A DNA stretch of 36,358 nucleotides from Actinomycetota bacterium (GCA_003168295.1 PMST01000693.1:37693-74050), one strand, 5' to 3'. Shown: positions 15,828-24,528, counted from the first letter of the stretch. The notes: generated from the letters alone by a model not told the origin. Program-made: numbers and translations.

Positions 15828-17183
15828 TCAGGACAGCTCGGCGTCCCAGCCACGGTCCTGGATGGCATCGCGAATATACCGGAGGAACAGGGACGCGGTC
15901 GAGCCGTCGAAGGCGCGGTGGTCATAAGAGAAGCCCAGGATGCTCATGTGGTGAATGGCTATAGCGTCCCCCACCGCGACCGGGCGCCGGGCGATCCCGT
16001 CGGTGGACAGGATCGCCACGTTCGGCTGATTGATCACCGGCGCGGAGGCGTAGCTGGCGAACGGGCCAGGATTGGTGATCGTGAACGTCGAGCCGCTCAT
16101 GTCGGCGGCCGCGAGTGTCCGGGCGCGTGCCCCCGCGGCGACCGCGGTGATATTGCGGGCCAGGCCGCGGATATTGAGCGAATCAGCGTTCTTCACTACC
16201 GGGGCCACCAGGCCCTGCTCGCTGAGATCGACCGCGATACCAAGGTTCACGTAATGGTGCATGGTCATCGTCTGGTTCTCGATGTCGATCGAGGCGTTCA
16301 CCGCGGGAAACTCGCGCAGCGCGTCGCACACGGCCCGGGCGATGAAGGGAAGGTAGGTCAGCGACATGCCTTCGCTCTTCTTGAACTGTTCCCGGTGGCG
16401 CTGCCTGACCTGCTCGACGTGCTCGAAGTCCACCTCGACCGAGGTCCAGACGTGCGCCGAGGTCCTCAGCGACTTGACCATCAGGTCCGCGGTGATCAAC
16501 CGCATCCGGGACAGCTTGACGACCTCGTCGCCCGGGGACACGCTCGCGGCCGGCTTCTGGGCGGCCACGGGAGCCGGCGTCGCGGCGGGCGCCGCGACGG
16601 TGGCCGGCGCGGCAGCGGCTACGGCCGACGGAGCCCCCGCGGCGGGTGGCGTCGCGATCGCACGCTCTACGTCCTCGCGACGGATCCGCCCGCCCGCGCC
16701 AGAACCGGATATCGCGGCCAGGTCGATGCCCTTCTCGGCCGCTAGCCGCCGTACGACGGGGGACAGCGCCACTCCGGAGTGGCCGTTGCCCGCCGACGCG
16801 GCGGGTCCGGTGACGGGCTCGTTCGTTTCCGACACCCCGGCCGCGGGTGCCGCCGCAGTGGGCGTCGCCGCCGCGGCTGGCACTGCCGTGGCCGTGCCGG
16901 CGGGCGCCGGGGTCGCGGCCGACGCTGAGGCCGCACCGGGCTCGCCGATCCGGGCGATAGGGGTTCCGATGGGGACCGTGTCACCGGCGGGGACCAGGAT
17001 TTCGAGCAGGACGCCGTCATACGGGCTCGGTACTTCCGAATCCACCTTGTCGGTCGACACCTCGAAGAGCGGGTCGTCGAAGGCAACGGTGTCGCCGACC
17101 TGCTTCAGCCACTGGGAGACGACACCCTCTGTCACGGTCTCGCCCAGCTTCGGCATCGTGACCTCGTAAACGTCACCGCTCAT
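15828..17183 (-). CDS. Dihydrolipoamide acyltransferase (E2) of a 2-oxoacid dehydrogenase-type complex
   Basis: E2 core of 451 residues that carries acyl groups from E1 to CoA. It has a single lipoyl domain (1-80) with lipoyl-Lys46 in STDKVDSE. An Ala/Pro linker, a peripheral-subunit-binding domain (~148-185, ending GAGGRIRREDVERAI) and a second Ala/Pro linker follow. The catalytic domain carries the active site DHRAFDG (421-427). The ATG at 17183 has a clear aggag site; an in-frame extension to 17555 runs through the E3 gene and is wrong. It lies 17 bp after the E3 gene. The substrate class (pyruvate, branched-chain or acetoin) cannot be settled by sequence reading. Confidence 0.9.
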   Translation of the reverse strand: MSGDVYEVTMPKLGETVTEGVVSQWLKQVGDTVAFDDPLFEVSTDKVDSEVPSPYDGVLLEILVPAGDTVPIGTPIARIGEPGAASASAATPAPAGTATAVPAAAATPTAAAPAAGVSETNEPVTGPAASAGNGHSGVALSPVVRRLAAEKGIDLAAISGSGAGGRIRREDVERAIATPPAAGAPSAVAAAAPATVAAPAATPAPVAAQKPAASVSPGDEVVKLSRMRLITADLMVKSLRTSAHVWTSVEVDFEHVEQVRQRHREQFKKSEGMSLTYLPFIARAVCDALREFPAVNASIDIENQTMTMHHYVNLGIAVDLSEQGLVAPVVKNADSLNIRGLARNITAVAAGARARTLAAADMSGSTFTITNPGPFASYASAPVINQPNVAILSTDGIARRPVAVGDAIAIHHMSILGFSYDHRAFDGSTASLFLRYIRDAIQDRGWDAELS

Positions 17184-17200
17184 TACATATCTCCTAGGGC

Positions 17201-18601
17201 TCAGCCGTGCAGCGATCGGCCGGTAAAGGTGATCATCGTCTCGCCAATGGCCTCGGACAGGCTGGGATGCGGATGGATGAAGGCGCCGACCTCCGACGGC
17301 AGGGCCTCCCAGTTGACCGCGAGGTACGTCTCGGCCAGAAGCTCGCTCGCCCACGGCCCGACCAGGTGGACACCCAGGATCGGGCCGCCTTTCTCCGCCA
17401 CCACCTTGACCATGCCATCGGTGTCGCCGATGATCATCGCCCGGCCGTTGCCCGCGAACATGTGCTTGTGTACTTCGATGTCCCGGCCCGCCGCCCGGGC
17501 CTCGGCCTCGGTCAGGCCGCTCCACGCGACCTCGGGGTGGGTGTAGACGACCCATGGCACCCGGTCGTAGTCGACGGGCACCGCGCGCTCGCCCAGGATC
17601 GTGTGGATGGCGACGATCGCCTCGGCGTAGGCGACGTGGGCCAGTCCAGGGGTGCTGACGCAGTCACCTATCGCGTAGACGTTCTCCCGCGTGGTGGCCA
17701 TGGTGGCCGGATTAACGTCGATGAAGCCGCGGTCGGAGACCGCCACGCCGGCCGCTTCGGCCCCGATGTCCTCGGTGACCGGCCGGCGGCCGATGGCCAC
17801 CAGAACCTGATCGACTTCGATCTTCTCGGCGCCCTTCGCGGTCTCGAAGGAAACCAGGAGCCCGCTATTGGTCCGCTCGAGCGGGCTGACCCTGGCCCCG
17901 CCGTAGATCTTGGTGCCCCGGCGGGCGAGCGCCTTGGCCAGCACGTTAGCGACATCACGGTCGGGCCCGATGGGCAGGACGGCCTCGGGCAGGGCTTCGA
18001 GCAAGGTCGTCTGGGTGCCCAGATCGGTGAACACGGACGCGAACTCAGAACCGATGACGCCCCCGCCCACGACGGCGATGCGTTCCGGCAGGGACGCGTC
18101 GGCGCTGTTGGTGGCCTCATCGGAGCTGATGACCCGGTCGCCGTCGAGGTCCAGGCCCGGGATGGAGCGGGGCGCGGAGCCCGTGCACACGATGACGGCC
18201 CGCGCGTTCGTGGTCTGGCCGTCAACCTCCACGGCACCGTCCGCCGTCAGCCGGCCGTGCCCTTCGATGATCGTGACCTTGCGTCTGCGCAGGAGTCCGC
18301 TCAGGCCCGTGTGCAGCTGGTTGACGATACCGCTCTTCCTCGCGTTGAGGGCGGGCCAGTCGGTCACGGCCGTGGCACCTTCTGGCAGCCGGAAGCCGAA
18401 GGTGTCGGCATGGCCGATCGTCCGGTACACCTCGGCGGCCTGCAGCAGGGCCTTCGCGGGGATGCACCCGCGGTGCAGGCAGGTGCCGCCGACCTTCCTC
18501 TCCTCAACCAGGGCCATCTTGAGCCCGGCGGAGGCGCCGTACAGCGCGGCCGCGTAGCCCCCCGGGCCGCCGCCGAGCACGATCACGTCATAGTCGGTCA
18601 T
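17201..18601 (-). CDS. Dihydrolipoyl dehydrogenase (E3)
   Basis: Flavoprotein of 466 residues that reoxidises dihydrolipoamide with NAD+. It has the N-terminal FAD motif VIVLGGGPGGYAAAL, the redox-active disulfide Cys41/Cys46 in GGTCLHRGCIPAK, a second Rossmann motif VVGGGVIGSEFASVF for NAD, FAD-contact AIGDC, and the C-terminal HPHPSLSE with the catalytic His-Glu pair. The start overlaps the E1beta stop by 4 bp, so the two genes are translationally coupled. It is placed between E1beta and E2 rather than at the operon end. Confidence 0.93.
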   Translation of the reverse strand: MTDYDVIVLGGGPGGYAAALYGASAGLKMALVEERKVGGTCLHRGCIPAKALLQAAEVYRTIGHADTFGFRLPEGATAVTDWPALNARKSGIVNQLHTGLSGLLRRRKVTIIEGHGRLTADGAVEVDGQTTNARAVIVCTGSAPRSIPGLDLDGDRVISSDEATNSADASLPERIAVVGGGVIGSEFASVFTDLGTQTTLLEALPEAVLPIGPDRDVANVLAKALARRGTKIYGGARVSPLERTNSGLLVSFETAKGAEKIEVDQVLVAIGRRPVTEDIGAEAAGVAVSDRGFIDVNPATMATTRENVYAIGDCVSTPGLAHVAYAEAIVAIHTILGERAVPVDYDRVPWVVYTHPEVAWSGLTEAEARAAGRDIEVHKHMFAGNGRAMIIGDTDGMVKVVAEKGGPILGVHLVGPWASELLAETYLAVNWEALPSEVGAFIHPHPSLSEAIGETMITFTGRSLHG

Positions 18602-19584
18602 GCCGTTGCCACCTTCCGCACGGTCTCGGCGATCTGGGCGGCCTGAGGCACGACCGCGTCCTCAAGCGGCGGGCTGGTCGGCGTGGGGGTGTTCAAGGCG
18701 GCCACCCGTAGGACCGGCTGGTCGAGCCACCAGAAACACTCCTCCTGGATGGTCGCGGCGATCTCGGCGCCGTAACCGAGCCGTCGTGCCGCCTCGTGCA
18801 CGACGACGGCGCGCGAGGTTTTCCGTACCGATGACACGATGGTCTCCACGTCGAGCGGGACCAGTGTCCGCACATCGACAACCTCGGCCGAGATGCCCTC
18901 CTTGTCCAGCTCGGCCGCGACGGCCAGGCACTCGGACACATAGGCCCCGTAGGTGATGACGCTGACCTGGCTGCCTTCGCGGACCACCTTGGCCTGCCCG
19001 AGCGGCACGGGTTCCAGCGACAACGGGCCTTGAGTCCGCAGCCGGCGATAGAGGTACTTGCTCTCCAGGAACAGGACCGGGTTATTGTCCCTGATCGAGC
19101 TGATCAGCAGGCCGGCGGCGTCCTCCGGGGTGCCGGGAACCACGATCTTCAGGCCGGGCACATGAGCGAAATACGACTCGACACTCTGGGAATGGGTGGG
19201 GCCGGCGCGCAGGCGCGCGCCGAACGGCGCCCGCATCGTCACCGGCATCGGGTCACCCGTCCGGTAATGATGCCGGGCCATAACGTTGATGATCTGGTCG
19301 AACGCGGCCGAGATGAAGTCGGCGAACTGATACTCCACCACCGGACGCAGTCCCACCAGCGCCGCACCCGCCGCCAGGCCCGTGAACCCGGACTCCGCCA
19401 TGGGCGGGTCCACCACGCGGCGGGGCCCGAACTTCTCCAGGAATCCCTTGGTGACCTTGAAGGCACCGCCGAACTGGCCCACGTCCTCACCGATGATGAA
19501 AACGTCCGGATCGGCCTCCATCTCGCTCATCAGGGCCTGGGAGATGGCATCGAGGTAGGTCACCTGACCGTTGTCAGTCTGCAT
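18598..19584 (-). CDS. 2-oxoacid dehydrogenase E1 component, beta subunit
   Basis: Transketolase-type beta subunit of 328 residues (VTYLDAISQALMSEM, IGEDVGQFGGAFKVTKGF, PMAESGFTGLAAGAAL, PTHSQSVESYFAH), the partner of the alpha subunit in binding thiamine diphosphate. ATG 19584 is chosen because family homology starts there; the gene then overlaps the E1alpha 3' end by 11 bp. Sequences of this type occur in pyruvate, branched-chain and acetoin dehydrogenases. Confidence 0.92.
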   Translation of the reverse strand: MQTDNGQVTYLDAISQALMSEMEADPDVFIIGEDVGQFGGAFKVTKGFLEKFGPRRVVDPPMAESGFTGLAAGAALVGLRPVVEYQFADFISAAFDQIINVMARHHYRTGDPMPVTMRAPFGARLRAGPTHSQSVESYFAHVPGLKIVVPGTPEDAAGLLISSIRDNNPVLFLESKYLYRRLRTQGPLSLEPVPLGQAKVVREGSQVSVITYGAYVSECLAVAAELDKEGISAEVVDVRTLVPLDVETIVSSVRKTSRAVVVHEAARRLGYGAEIAATIQEECFWWLDQPVLRVAALNTPTPTSPPLEDAVVPQAAQIAETVRKVATA

Positions 19585-20587
19585 ATACACCCTGCTCCAC
19601 GGTCGCCGGGTCGGGAAGGGGATCCGCGAGCGCCTTCTTGCGCGCCTCGATAGCTTTCTGGCGCGCGGCCGCGCGCGTTTTACCTGCTGTTTCCTCGTCA
19701 ATAATGCCGTGTTCGAGCAGGACGTTCTCGAACAGCGCCACCGGGTCGCGTTTCTGCCATTCCTCCAGCAACTCCCGCGGCACGTAGTCGGCCGGGTCGT
19801 GCTCCGCATGGCCGTGCATCCGCATGGTCACGCCCTCGATGAGCGAGGGACCCTCGCCCGCCCGGGCCCGCGCCACCGCCTCGCTCGTGGCGTCATAAAC
19901 CGCCAGCACATCGGTGCCGTCGACGGTGACGCCCGGCATTCCGTAGGCTTGCGCCTTTACGGAGTAATCCTTAACCGCGGACTGCATGCGCACCGGCGTG
20001 GAATAGGCATACTGATTGTTCTCGACGACAAAGATGGCCGGCAGCTTCATGGCGGCGGCGATATTGAGCGACTCATGGAAGTTGCCCTCCGAGGTCGACC
20101 CGTCGCCGCAGTAGGCCAGCGACACACCGTCCTGGTCCCGGTACTGGAACGCGAAGGCGAACCCGAGGGCCACCGGGTAGTTGTCCGGGATGTGACTCGG
20201 CAGGTTGTAGATGTTCAGGTCGAGCCGCCCGTAGTGCAGCGTGCCGTCGCGCCCGCCGGTGGGCGAGGTGGCCTTGCCCATGAAGCTGGCCATGATCTGC
20301 GCCGGGTCCATGCCGCGCCACAGGTGAGCCCCGAGATCACGGTGGATCGGGGCGAGGAAGTCATCCTGGCGGAGCGCGGAAGCGGTGCCGACCGAGATGG
20401 CTTCATGCCAGTGCCCGGTGTACAGGGAGCCCAGCAGATCGCCGGACCGGTACATGCTTACCATCCGGTCCTCGACGGCGCGCGTCATCACCATCGTCTC
20501 GAAGATCCGCAGCAGCAGCTGCTTGTCGCGGCTCTCTACCGGCTCGCTTTTACTGCCCGTTTTCCGTCTGGCGCGGGTGGGTGGCAT
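19574..20587 (-). CDS. 2-oxoacid dehydrogenase E1 component, alpha subunit
   Basis: Thiamine-diphosphate-dependent alpha subunit of 337 residues. The cofactor motif runs from GDGSTSEGNFHESLNIAA to the downstream ENNQYAYSTP. HRDLGAHLWRG and GKATSPTGGRDGTLHYG are typical of the active-site loops. A good aggag site precedes the ATG. It starts 44 bp after the MaoC gene, which suggests a CoA-thioester pathway. There is no aldehyde dehydrogenase nearby, so the complex may consume a 2-oxo acid from ring degradation; that is inference. Confidence 0.92.
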   Translation of the reverse strand: MPPTRARRKTGSKSEPVESRDKQLLLRIFETMVMTRAVEDRMVSMYRSGDLLGSLYTGHWHEAISVGTASALRQDDFLAPIHRDLGAHLWRGMDPAQIMASFMGKATSPTGGRDGTLHYGRLDLNIYNLPSHIPDNYPVALGFAFAFQYRDQDGVSLAYCGDGSTSEGNFHESLNIAAAMKLPAIFVVENNQYAYSTPVRMQSAVKDYSVKAQAYGMPGVTVDGTDVLAVYDATSEAVARARAGEGPSLIEGVTMRMHGHAEHDPADYVPRELLEEWQKRDPVALFENVLLEHGIIDEETAGKTRAAARQKAIEARKKALADPLPDPATVEQGVYAD

Positions 20588-20631
20588 GACCGACTCTCCT
20601 AAGGTCCCGGGGAAGTAGCGCTAGTCACGGG

Positions 20632-21120
20632 CTAGGTGTAATAACGGAAGACGAGATCGGCCACGCAGGGGGGCTTTTCCTTGCCCTCGATCTCATACTC
20701 GAGGTGATAGACGACCTGGATCCCGTCGGCTATCTCGGTCACTTCGGCCAGAGATACGTGCACGCGGATGCGCGAGCCTACGGGCATGGGCGCGGGAAAC
20801 CGGACCCGGTTAAGCCCGTAATTGAGGATCATGCCGACGTCTTCGACGGTGCAAATGTCCCAGAGCAGGCCAGTCGACAGGCCCAGGGTAAAGAACCCGT
20901 GCGCGACTGTCGCCCCGAATGGTCCCTCCTTGGCCCGCTCCGGGTCGACATGAATCCATTGCGTGTCACCGGTGAGGTCGGCAAATGTGGTCACCATCTC
21001 CTGGTCCACGGTGATCCACCTGCTCGTCCCGAGCGATGAGCCTGCGCGCTCCCGCAGTCCGGTCACCCCGTGAATCACGTAGGGGCTTACCGGCTGGTCA
21101 GACAGGGTGTCCGTATTCAT
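20632..21120 (-). CDS. MaoC-like (R)-specific enoyl-CoA hydratase/dehydratase
   Basis: Hot-dog-fold hydratase of 162 residues with the hydratase-2 motif FADLTGDTQWIHVDPERA (Asp/His dyad) followed by GPFGATVAHGFFTLGL. It hydrates trans-2-enoyl-CoA to (R)-3-hydroxyacyl-CoA, the monomer type used for polyhydroxyalkanoates. The ATG at 21120 follows aaaggcgga; the longer in-frame start at 21228 lies over the regulatory region. It is the first gene of the minus-strand operon running to the E2 and hydrolase genes. The exact substrate is unknown. Confidence 0.85.
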   Translation of the reverse strand: MNTDTLSDQPVSPYVIHGVTGLRERAGSSLGTSRWITVDQEMVTTFADLTGDTQWIHVDPERAKEGPFGATVAHGFFTLGLSTGLLWDICTVEDVGMILNYGLNRVRFPAPMPVGSRIRVHVSLAEVTEIADGIQVVYHLEYEIEGKEKPPCVADLVFRYYT

Positions 21121-21226
21121 CGTTCCGCCTTTCACGCTGCCGTCGCAGGCGTACCTGAACGGTCGCGCACGCACCCGGTCCGTGTCTGCGGCCTTCTTGC
21201 TCAGTGGGACGGCGCGCACGCGCACC

Positions 21227-21314
21227 ACCGTTCGTTCGGTCGGTAAAAATCTTTAGGTTCCTGGCGACGGAACCGGATGCCGGCTTTCCGCTGTGATCCG
21301 CCCGCTCAGCGGAA
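21227..21314. promoter_or_regulatory. Divergent control region with three stacked palindromes
   Basis: Between the MaoC and MBL genes lie three elements: a TetR-like imperfect palindrome beginning and ending ACCG/CGGT (21227-21244) followed by an A-rich patch; GGTTCC-N7-GGAACC (21256-21274); and TTCCGCTG (21286-21293) with CAGCGGAA (21307-21314). The last repeats the theme TCCGCT/AGCGGA found at 30011-30023 upstream of the MFS gene. At least two regulators may act here. No regulator gene is adjacent. Confidence 0.45.
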
Positions 21315-21356
21315 GACCGTTTGCCAAAACCCGCGCCATTGGCGAGGTTCGGCTTC

Positions 21357-22367
21357 ATGACGCCAGTCGAGGTTGCTGAGGGGGTCTTCCTTCTCGCGCT
21401 CCCTCTCGGTATTCACCGGATTCCGAGCATTAACGCCTACCTGTTCACCGACCCGGGCGGCGACACGCTCATCGACTGCGGCATCTACGCTGACGGGCCG
21501 CTGCGACCGGGCGACGTCGACGACGGGACGGCGGCGGTCGGCGACGCACTGGCCAAATGCGGCCGCACGTTCGACGACCTCGACCGGCTGATCATCACGC
21601 ACGCGCACATCGATCACTACGGGATCGCCGGCGAGGTGGTCCGCCGCAGCGGGGCGGACCTGTGGATGCACGCCCAGACCGACCTGGACCGGGCCAAGTA
21701 CAACCATCCCGACAGCGCGGTTGACCGCCGGAGCCTCATGCTCGCTGATCACGGCCTCTTCGGAGACACGCTGGCCGCGGCGGCGACGGGCCTGCGCGAC
21801 TGGATACCCGTCATGCCGTCTATCGGACAGCCGACGACACGGGTACACGGCGGCGAGAAATTCGACGCGGGCGGCCGAACCTGGGAGATCCTGCACACCC
21901 CAGGCCACTCCCCCGGTCACATCTGTATCTGGTCAGCCGAGGACAGCCTGCTGTGCTCGGGCGATCACCTGCTGAAGTCGATTTCACCGCCGGTTACCTT
22001 CGAACGCGGCTTCGAACGTGATCCCATGGGCTCTTATCTCGAGTCACTGCGGCTGGTCGAGCTGCTCGAGCCGGCGCTCGTGCTGCCCGGGCACGGCGAA
22101 ACCTTCACCGACGGCGCGGCGCGCGCCGCGAGCATCGCCGAGGGCAAGCGCCGCCGTCTGGGGCGGGTGCTGGCCTCGATCGAGTCCGGGCCCCGCACGG
22201 TGACCGAGCTGGCGACTGAGCTGTACCCGAAGCCGCTCAAGGGCGCGCAGCTGCACTTCGTCATGGCCGAGATCCTCGCCTACCTCGCCTATCTGGAAGC
22301 ACGCGGCCAAGCCGAGCGGGTGCGGACGTCCGAAGGGGTCTTCGTCTGGCGTCCGGTCCAGGATTGA
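21357..22367 (+). CDS. Metallo-beta-lactamase-fold hydrolase
   Basis: Zinc hydrolase of the glyoxalase II/MBL fold, 336 residues from ATG 21357. Visible motifs are THAHIDHYG (HxHxDH), HTPGHSPGHIC, CSGDHLL and LPGHGE, giving the complete two-metal site, followed by a ~75-residue C-terminal winged-helix-like region (PRTVTELATELYPK). TTG at 21321 is in frame with a ggaag upstream and would add 12 residues. It is not chosen because it directly abuts the palindrome and the family core starts at PVEVAEGV. The substrate is unknown; thioesters and lactones are common in this fold. It is followed at 29 bp by the PhaC N-domain gene. Confidence 0.85.
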   Translation: MTPVEVAEGVFLLALPLGIHRIPSINAYLFTDPGGDTLIDCGIYADGPLRPGDVDDGTAAVGDALAKCGRTFDDLDRLIITHAHIDHYGIAGEVVRRSGADLWMHAQTDLDRAKYNHPDSAVDRRSLMLADHGLFGDTLAAAATGLRDWIPVMPSIGQPTTRVHGGEKFDAGGRTWEILHTPGHSPGHICIWSAEDSLLCSGDHLLKSISPPVTFERGFERDPMGSYLESLRLVELLEPALVLPGHGETFTDGAARAASIAEGKRRRLGRVLASIESGPRTVTELATELYPKPLKGAQLHFVMAEILAYLAYLEARGQAERVRTSEGVFVWRPVQD

Positions 22368-22396
22368 GCGACCCGGGTACTCAGGACAGGAGTGGC

Positions 22397-22852
22397 ATGA
22401 CGACCGACACACCGGGAGAGTCACCGGAGCATGCCGCCTCAGCGCTGGCCCGCGAAATCGAATTCCTGGCTGACCCTGATGTCGCCGGGCTGGGCCGGTC
22501 ACTCGCTGCGGTACTCCGCGGAGCGGTGGACAACCCGACCGCCGTGAGCCAGGCGTGGCTCCGCTACGCGCAGCGCCTCGCGGCAATACCCCAGGTTGTC
22601 CTGTCGAACCGGATGGGGACCGCGGCTACGCCGCCCATGCCGCTCAACTCTAAGGATCGCCGCTTCGCCGACCGCGCCTGGTCCGAGAACCCTGCTTTCT
22701 ACGCGCTGCGGATGTACCACCAGGCGTTCGCCGAGTTCGTGGCCGAGCTGGTCACCGCGGCCGGGCTCGAGCGAATCCAGGAGACGAAGGCGCGCCTGCT
22801 GACCGCGCTGATGATGGACGCACTCGCCCCGGCCAATTTCCTGCCTGCGTAA
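22397..22852 (+). CDS. Stand-alone PhaC N-terminal domain protein (no catalytic domain)
   Basis: Protein of 151 residues matching only the N-terminal domain of class I polyhydroxyalkanoate synthase: DRRFADRAWSENPAFYAL (~87-104) and ending in the PhaC-like ALAPANFL (~142-149), where a full synthase would continue for some 400 residues with the lipase-box Cys. The stop follows cleanly, a hairpin follows that, and no remainder of phaC is visible downstream. It may be a regulatory or granule-binding protein, or the relic of a gene loss. An aggag site precedes ATG 22397; a TTG at 22364 overlaps the MBL stop but is less likely. Confidence 0.78.
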   Translation: MTTDTPGESPEHAASALAREIEFLADPDVAGLGRSLAAVLRGAVDNPTAVSQAWLRYAQRLAAIPQVVLSNRMGTAATPPMPLNSKDRRFADRAWSENPAFYALRMYHQAFAEFVAELVTAAGLERIQETKARLLTALMMDALAPANFLPA

Positions 22853-22884
22853 TTTTTACGTGTAAACCGCCGCCCGGCCGTTTT

Positions 22885-22903
22885 GGTTCCGCACGGCGGA
22901 ACC
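22885..22903 (+). terminator. Short hairpin after PhaC N-domain gene
   Basis: ggttccg (22885-22891) and cggaacc (22897-22903) form a 7-bp stem with a 5-base loop, preceded by tttt and followed by ttcgtt. It lies 32 bp after the stop and 40 bp before the hydratase start. It could be a terminator, or an operator for the hydratase operon, because GGTTCC/GGAACC recurs at 21256. Confidence 0.5.
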
Positions 22904-22942
22904 TTCGTTGTGACGCTGGCCCGCGCATGACAGGTATATGGG

Positions 22943-23746
22943 GTGCAAAGCGAACAAGTTCTCTCCGAACTGGCCGATGACCTGTGGCAGGCGGAACACA
23001 CCGGGGTGCCGGCTGAGCCGCTGACCAAGCGTCATCCCGGCCTCGTCATCGACGACGCGTACGCCATTCAGTCACTGAACATCGACCGGCATATCGCGGA
23101 TGGGGCCCGGATCTGCGGCCGCAAGGTGGGCCTGACCTCGCTCCCCATGCAGGAGCTTCTGGGCGTTAAAGAGCCCGACTACGGAGTTCTGCTCGACCAC
23201 ATGTTCGTGGAGGACGGCGATGAGGTGGCCCTTGATCGCCTGCTGCAGCCGCGGGTAGAAGCGGAACTGGCCTTTGTCATGGAGGAGGACCTGGCCGGTC
23301 CCGGTGTCACCGCGGCCCGCGCCCTGACGGCCATCGCCGGTGCGCTTCCCGCGGTGGAAATCGTGGACAGCAGGGTGGCGGACTGGCAGATCAAGCTGGT
23401 GGACACCGTCGCCGACAACGCGTCCTCCGGCCTGCTGGTCGTGGGGGGCAACCTGCGCAAGGTGACCGACATTGACCTGCGGCTCGTCGGGGTGATGGTG
23501 ACCAGGCACGGCGAGCTGGTCGATACCGGCGCGGGCGCGGCCGTCCTCGGCAACCCGGCCCGGTGCGTCGCCTGGCTGGCGAACAAGCTCGCGACCTTCG
23601 GCGCATCGCTGCACGCCGGTGACATCGTCCTGCCAGGAGCGGTCCACCGGATGATCGGCGTGAAGCCCGGCGATGTATTCCGCGCTGAATTCGCCTACCT
23701 CGGCACCGTGACAGCACGGTTCTCCGGCGGAGGGAGTCTGACGTGA
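22943..23746 (+). CDS. 2-oxopent-4-enoate hydratase-family enzyme (MhpD/DmpE-type)
   Basis: Protein of 267 residues of the 2-keto-4-pentenoate hydratase/2-oxohepta-3-ene-1,7-dioate hydratase family. These enzymes add water to 2-hydroxydienoates formed by meta-cleavage, giving a 4-hydroxy-2-oxo acid. The metal-binding acidic residues are seen in PRVEAELAFVMEED and AVEIVDSR; GRKVGLTS is another family signature. GTG start with a weak site. The last bases overlap the next gene (GTGA), so both are co-translated. It presumably acts on the product of the C-C hydrolase encoded at 11214. Confidence 0.87.
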   Translation: MQSEQVLSELADDLWQAEHTGVPAEPLTKRHPGLVIDDAYAIQSLNIDRHIADGARICGRKVGLTSLPMQELLGVKEPDYGVLLDHMFVEDGDEVALDRLLQPRVEAELAFVMEEDLAGPGVTAARALTAIAGALPAVEIVDSRVADWQIKLVDTVADNASSGLLVVGGNLRKVTDIDLRLVGVMVTRHGELVDTGAGAAVLGNPARCVAWLANKLATFGASLHAGDIVLPGAVHRMIGVKPGDVFRAEFAYLGTVTARFSGGGSLT

Positions 23747-24519
23747 TCGAGGCCAAGGACATGGCGTCCCAGCTCATTGCGGCCGAGGAAGCGCGCACGG
23801 CGATCTCGCCGTTCTCCGACAGCCATTCCGACATCGACATCGAGGTGGCCTATGCGGCGCAGTGGGAGTTCGTGCAGTCCAAGCTGGACGCGGGCGAGCA
23901 GCTGACCGGGGCCAAGCTCGGCCTGACCAGCCGGGCCAAGCAAGAAGCCATGAACGTGGCCGAGCCGCTCTACGGCTGGATAACCAGCGGCATGATCGTC
24001 GATTACGGCGGGCCGGTGGACCGGAGCAGCCTGATCCATCCTCGGGCGGAGCCGGAAATCGCGTTCCTGCTCGGCCGCGACGTGACCGCACCCGCCACGG
24101 TGACCAGCGTGCTGGCCGCTACCGAAGCCGTCTTCGCCGCGGTGGACATACTCGACTCCAGGTACGACGACTTCCGCTTCACCCTGCCCGATGTCATTGC
24201 CGACAACGCCAGCGGCGGGCGGATCGTACTCGGCCCGCAGGCTCGGCGCCCCGATGAGCTAGTTGATCTCCGCTTGCTTGGCTGCGTGCTGCGAGCCGGC
24301 GGTGAGGTCGTGGCCACGGCCGCCGGGGCCGCGGTCTCGGGTCACCCGGCGGCCGCGGTGGCCTGGCTGGCCAATCGGCTCGGCGCCCAGGGCAAGAGCC
24401 TGCGCGCCGGGATGCTCGTACTGTCCGGAGGCCTCACCGCGCCGGTTCCGCTCGAGCCTGGCACCGCCATCGCGGCCGAGTTCGACGGCCTGGGCTCGGT
24501 AGAGGTCTACTGCCGCTAG
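23743..24519 (+). CDS. 4-oxalocrotonate decarboxylase-type enzyme (DmpH-like)
   Basis: Paralogue of the preceding hydratase, 258 residues; the two subfamilies share one fold and act as a complex in catechol meta pathways. GAKLGLTSRAKQEAMNV, PRAEPEIAFLLGRDV and AVDILDSRYDDFRF match the 2-oxo-3-hexenedioate/4-oxalocrotonate decarboxylase branch. GTG start overlapping the hydratase stop by 4 bp. Hydratase versus decarboxylase is judged from sequence feel and gene order, so it could instead be a second hydratase. Confidence 0.8.
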   Translation: MIEAKDMASQLIAAEEARTAISPFSDSHSDIDIEVAYAAQWEFVQSKLDAGEQLTGAKLGLTSRAKQEAMNVAEPLYGWITSGMIVDYGGPVDRSSLIHPRAEPEIAFLLGRDVTAPATVTSVLAATEAVFAAVDILDSRYDDFRFTLPDVIADNASGGRIVLGPQARRPDELVDLRLLGCVLRAGGEVVATAAGAAVSGHPAAAVAWLANRLGAQGKSLRAGMLVLSGGLTAPVPLEPGTAIAAEFDGLGSVEVYCR

Positions 24520-24528
24520 GGGGAGCAA

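Noticed and set aside
17207..18646. 479-residue plus-strand open frame
   Set aside because: Antisense to the E3 gene, low-complexity Gly/Arg/Asp/His composition and no motifs.
14965..20587. Naming the complex an acetoin or branched-chain dehydrogenase
   Set aside because: Motifs are shared among subclasses and no diagnostic partner gene is present.
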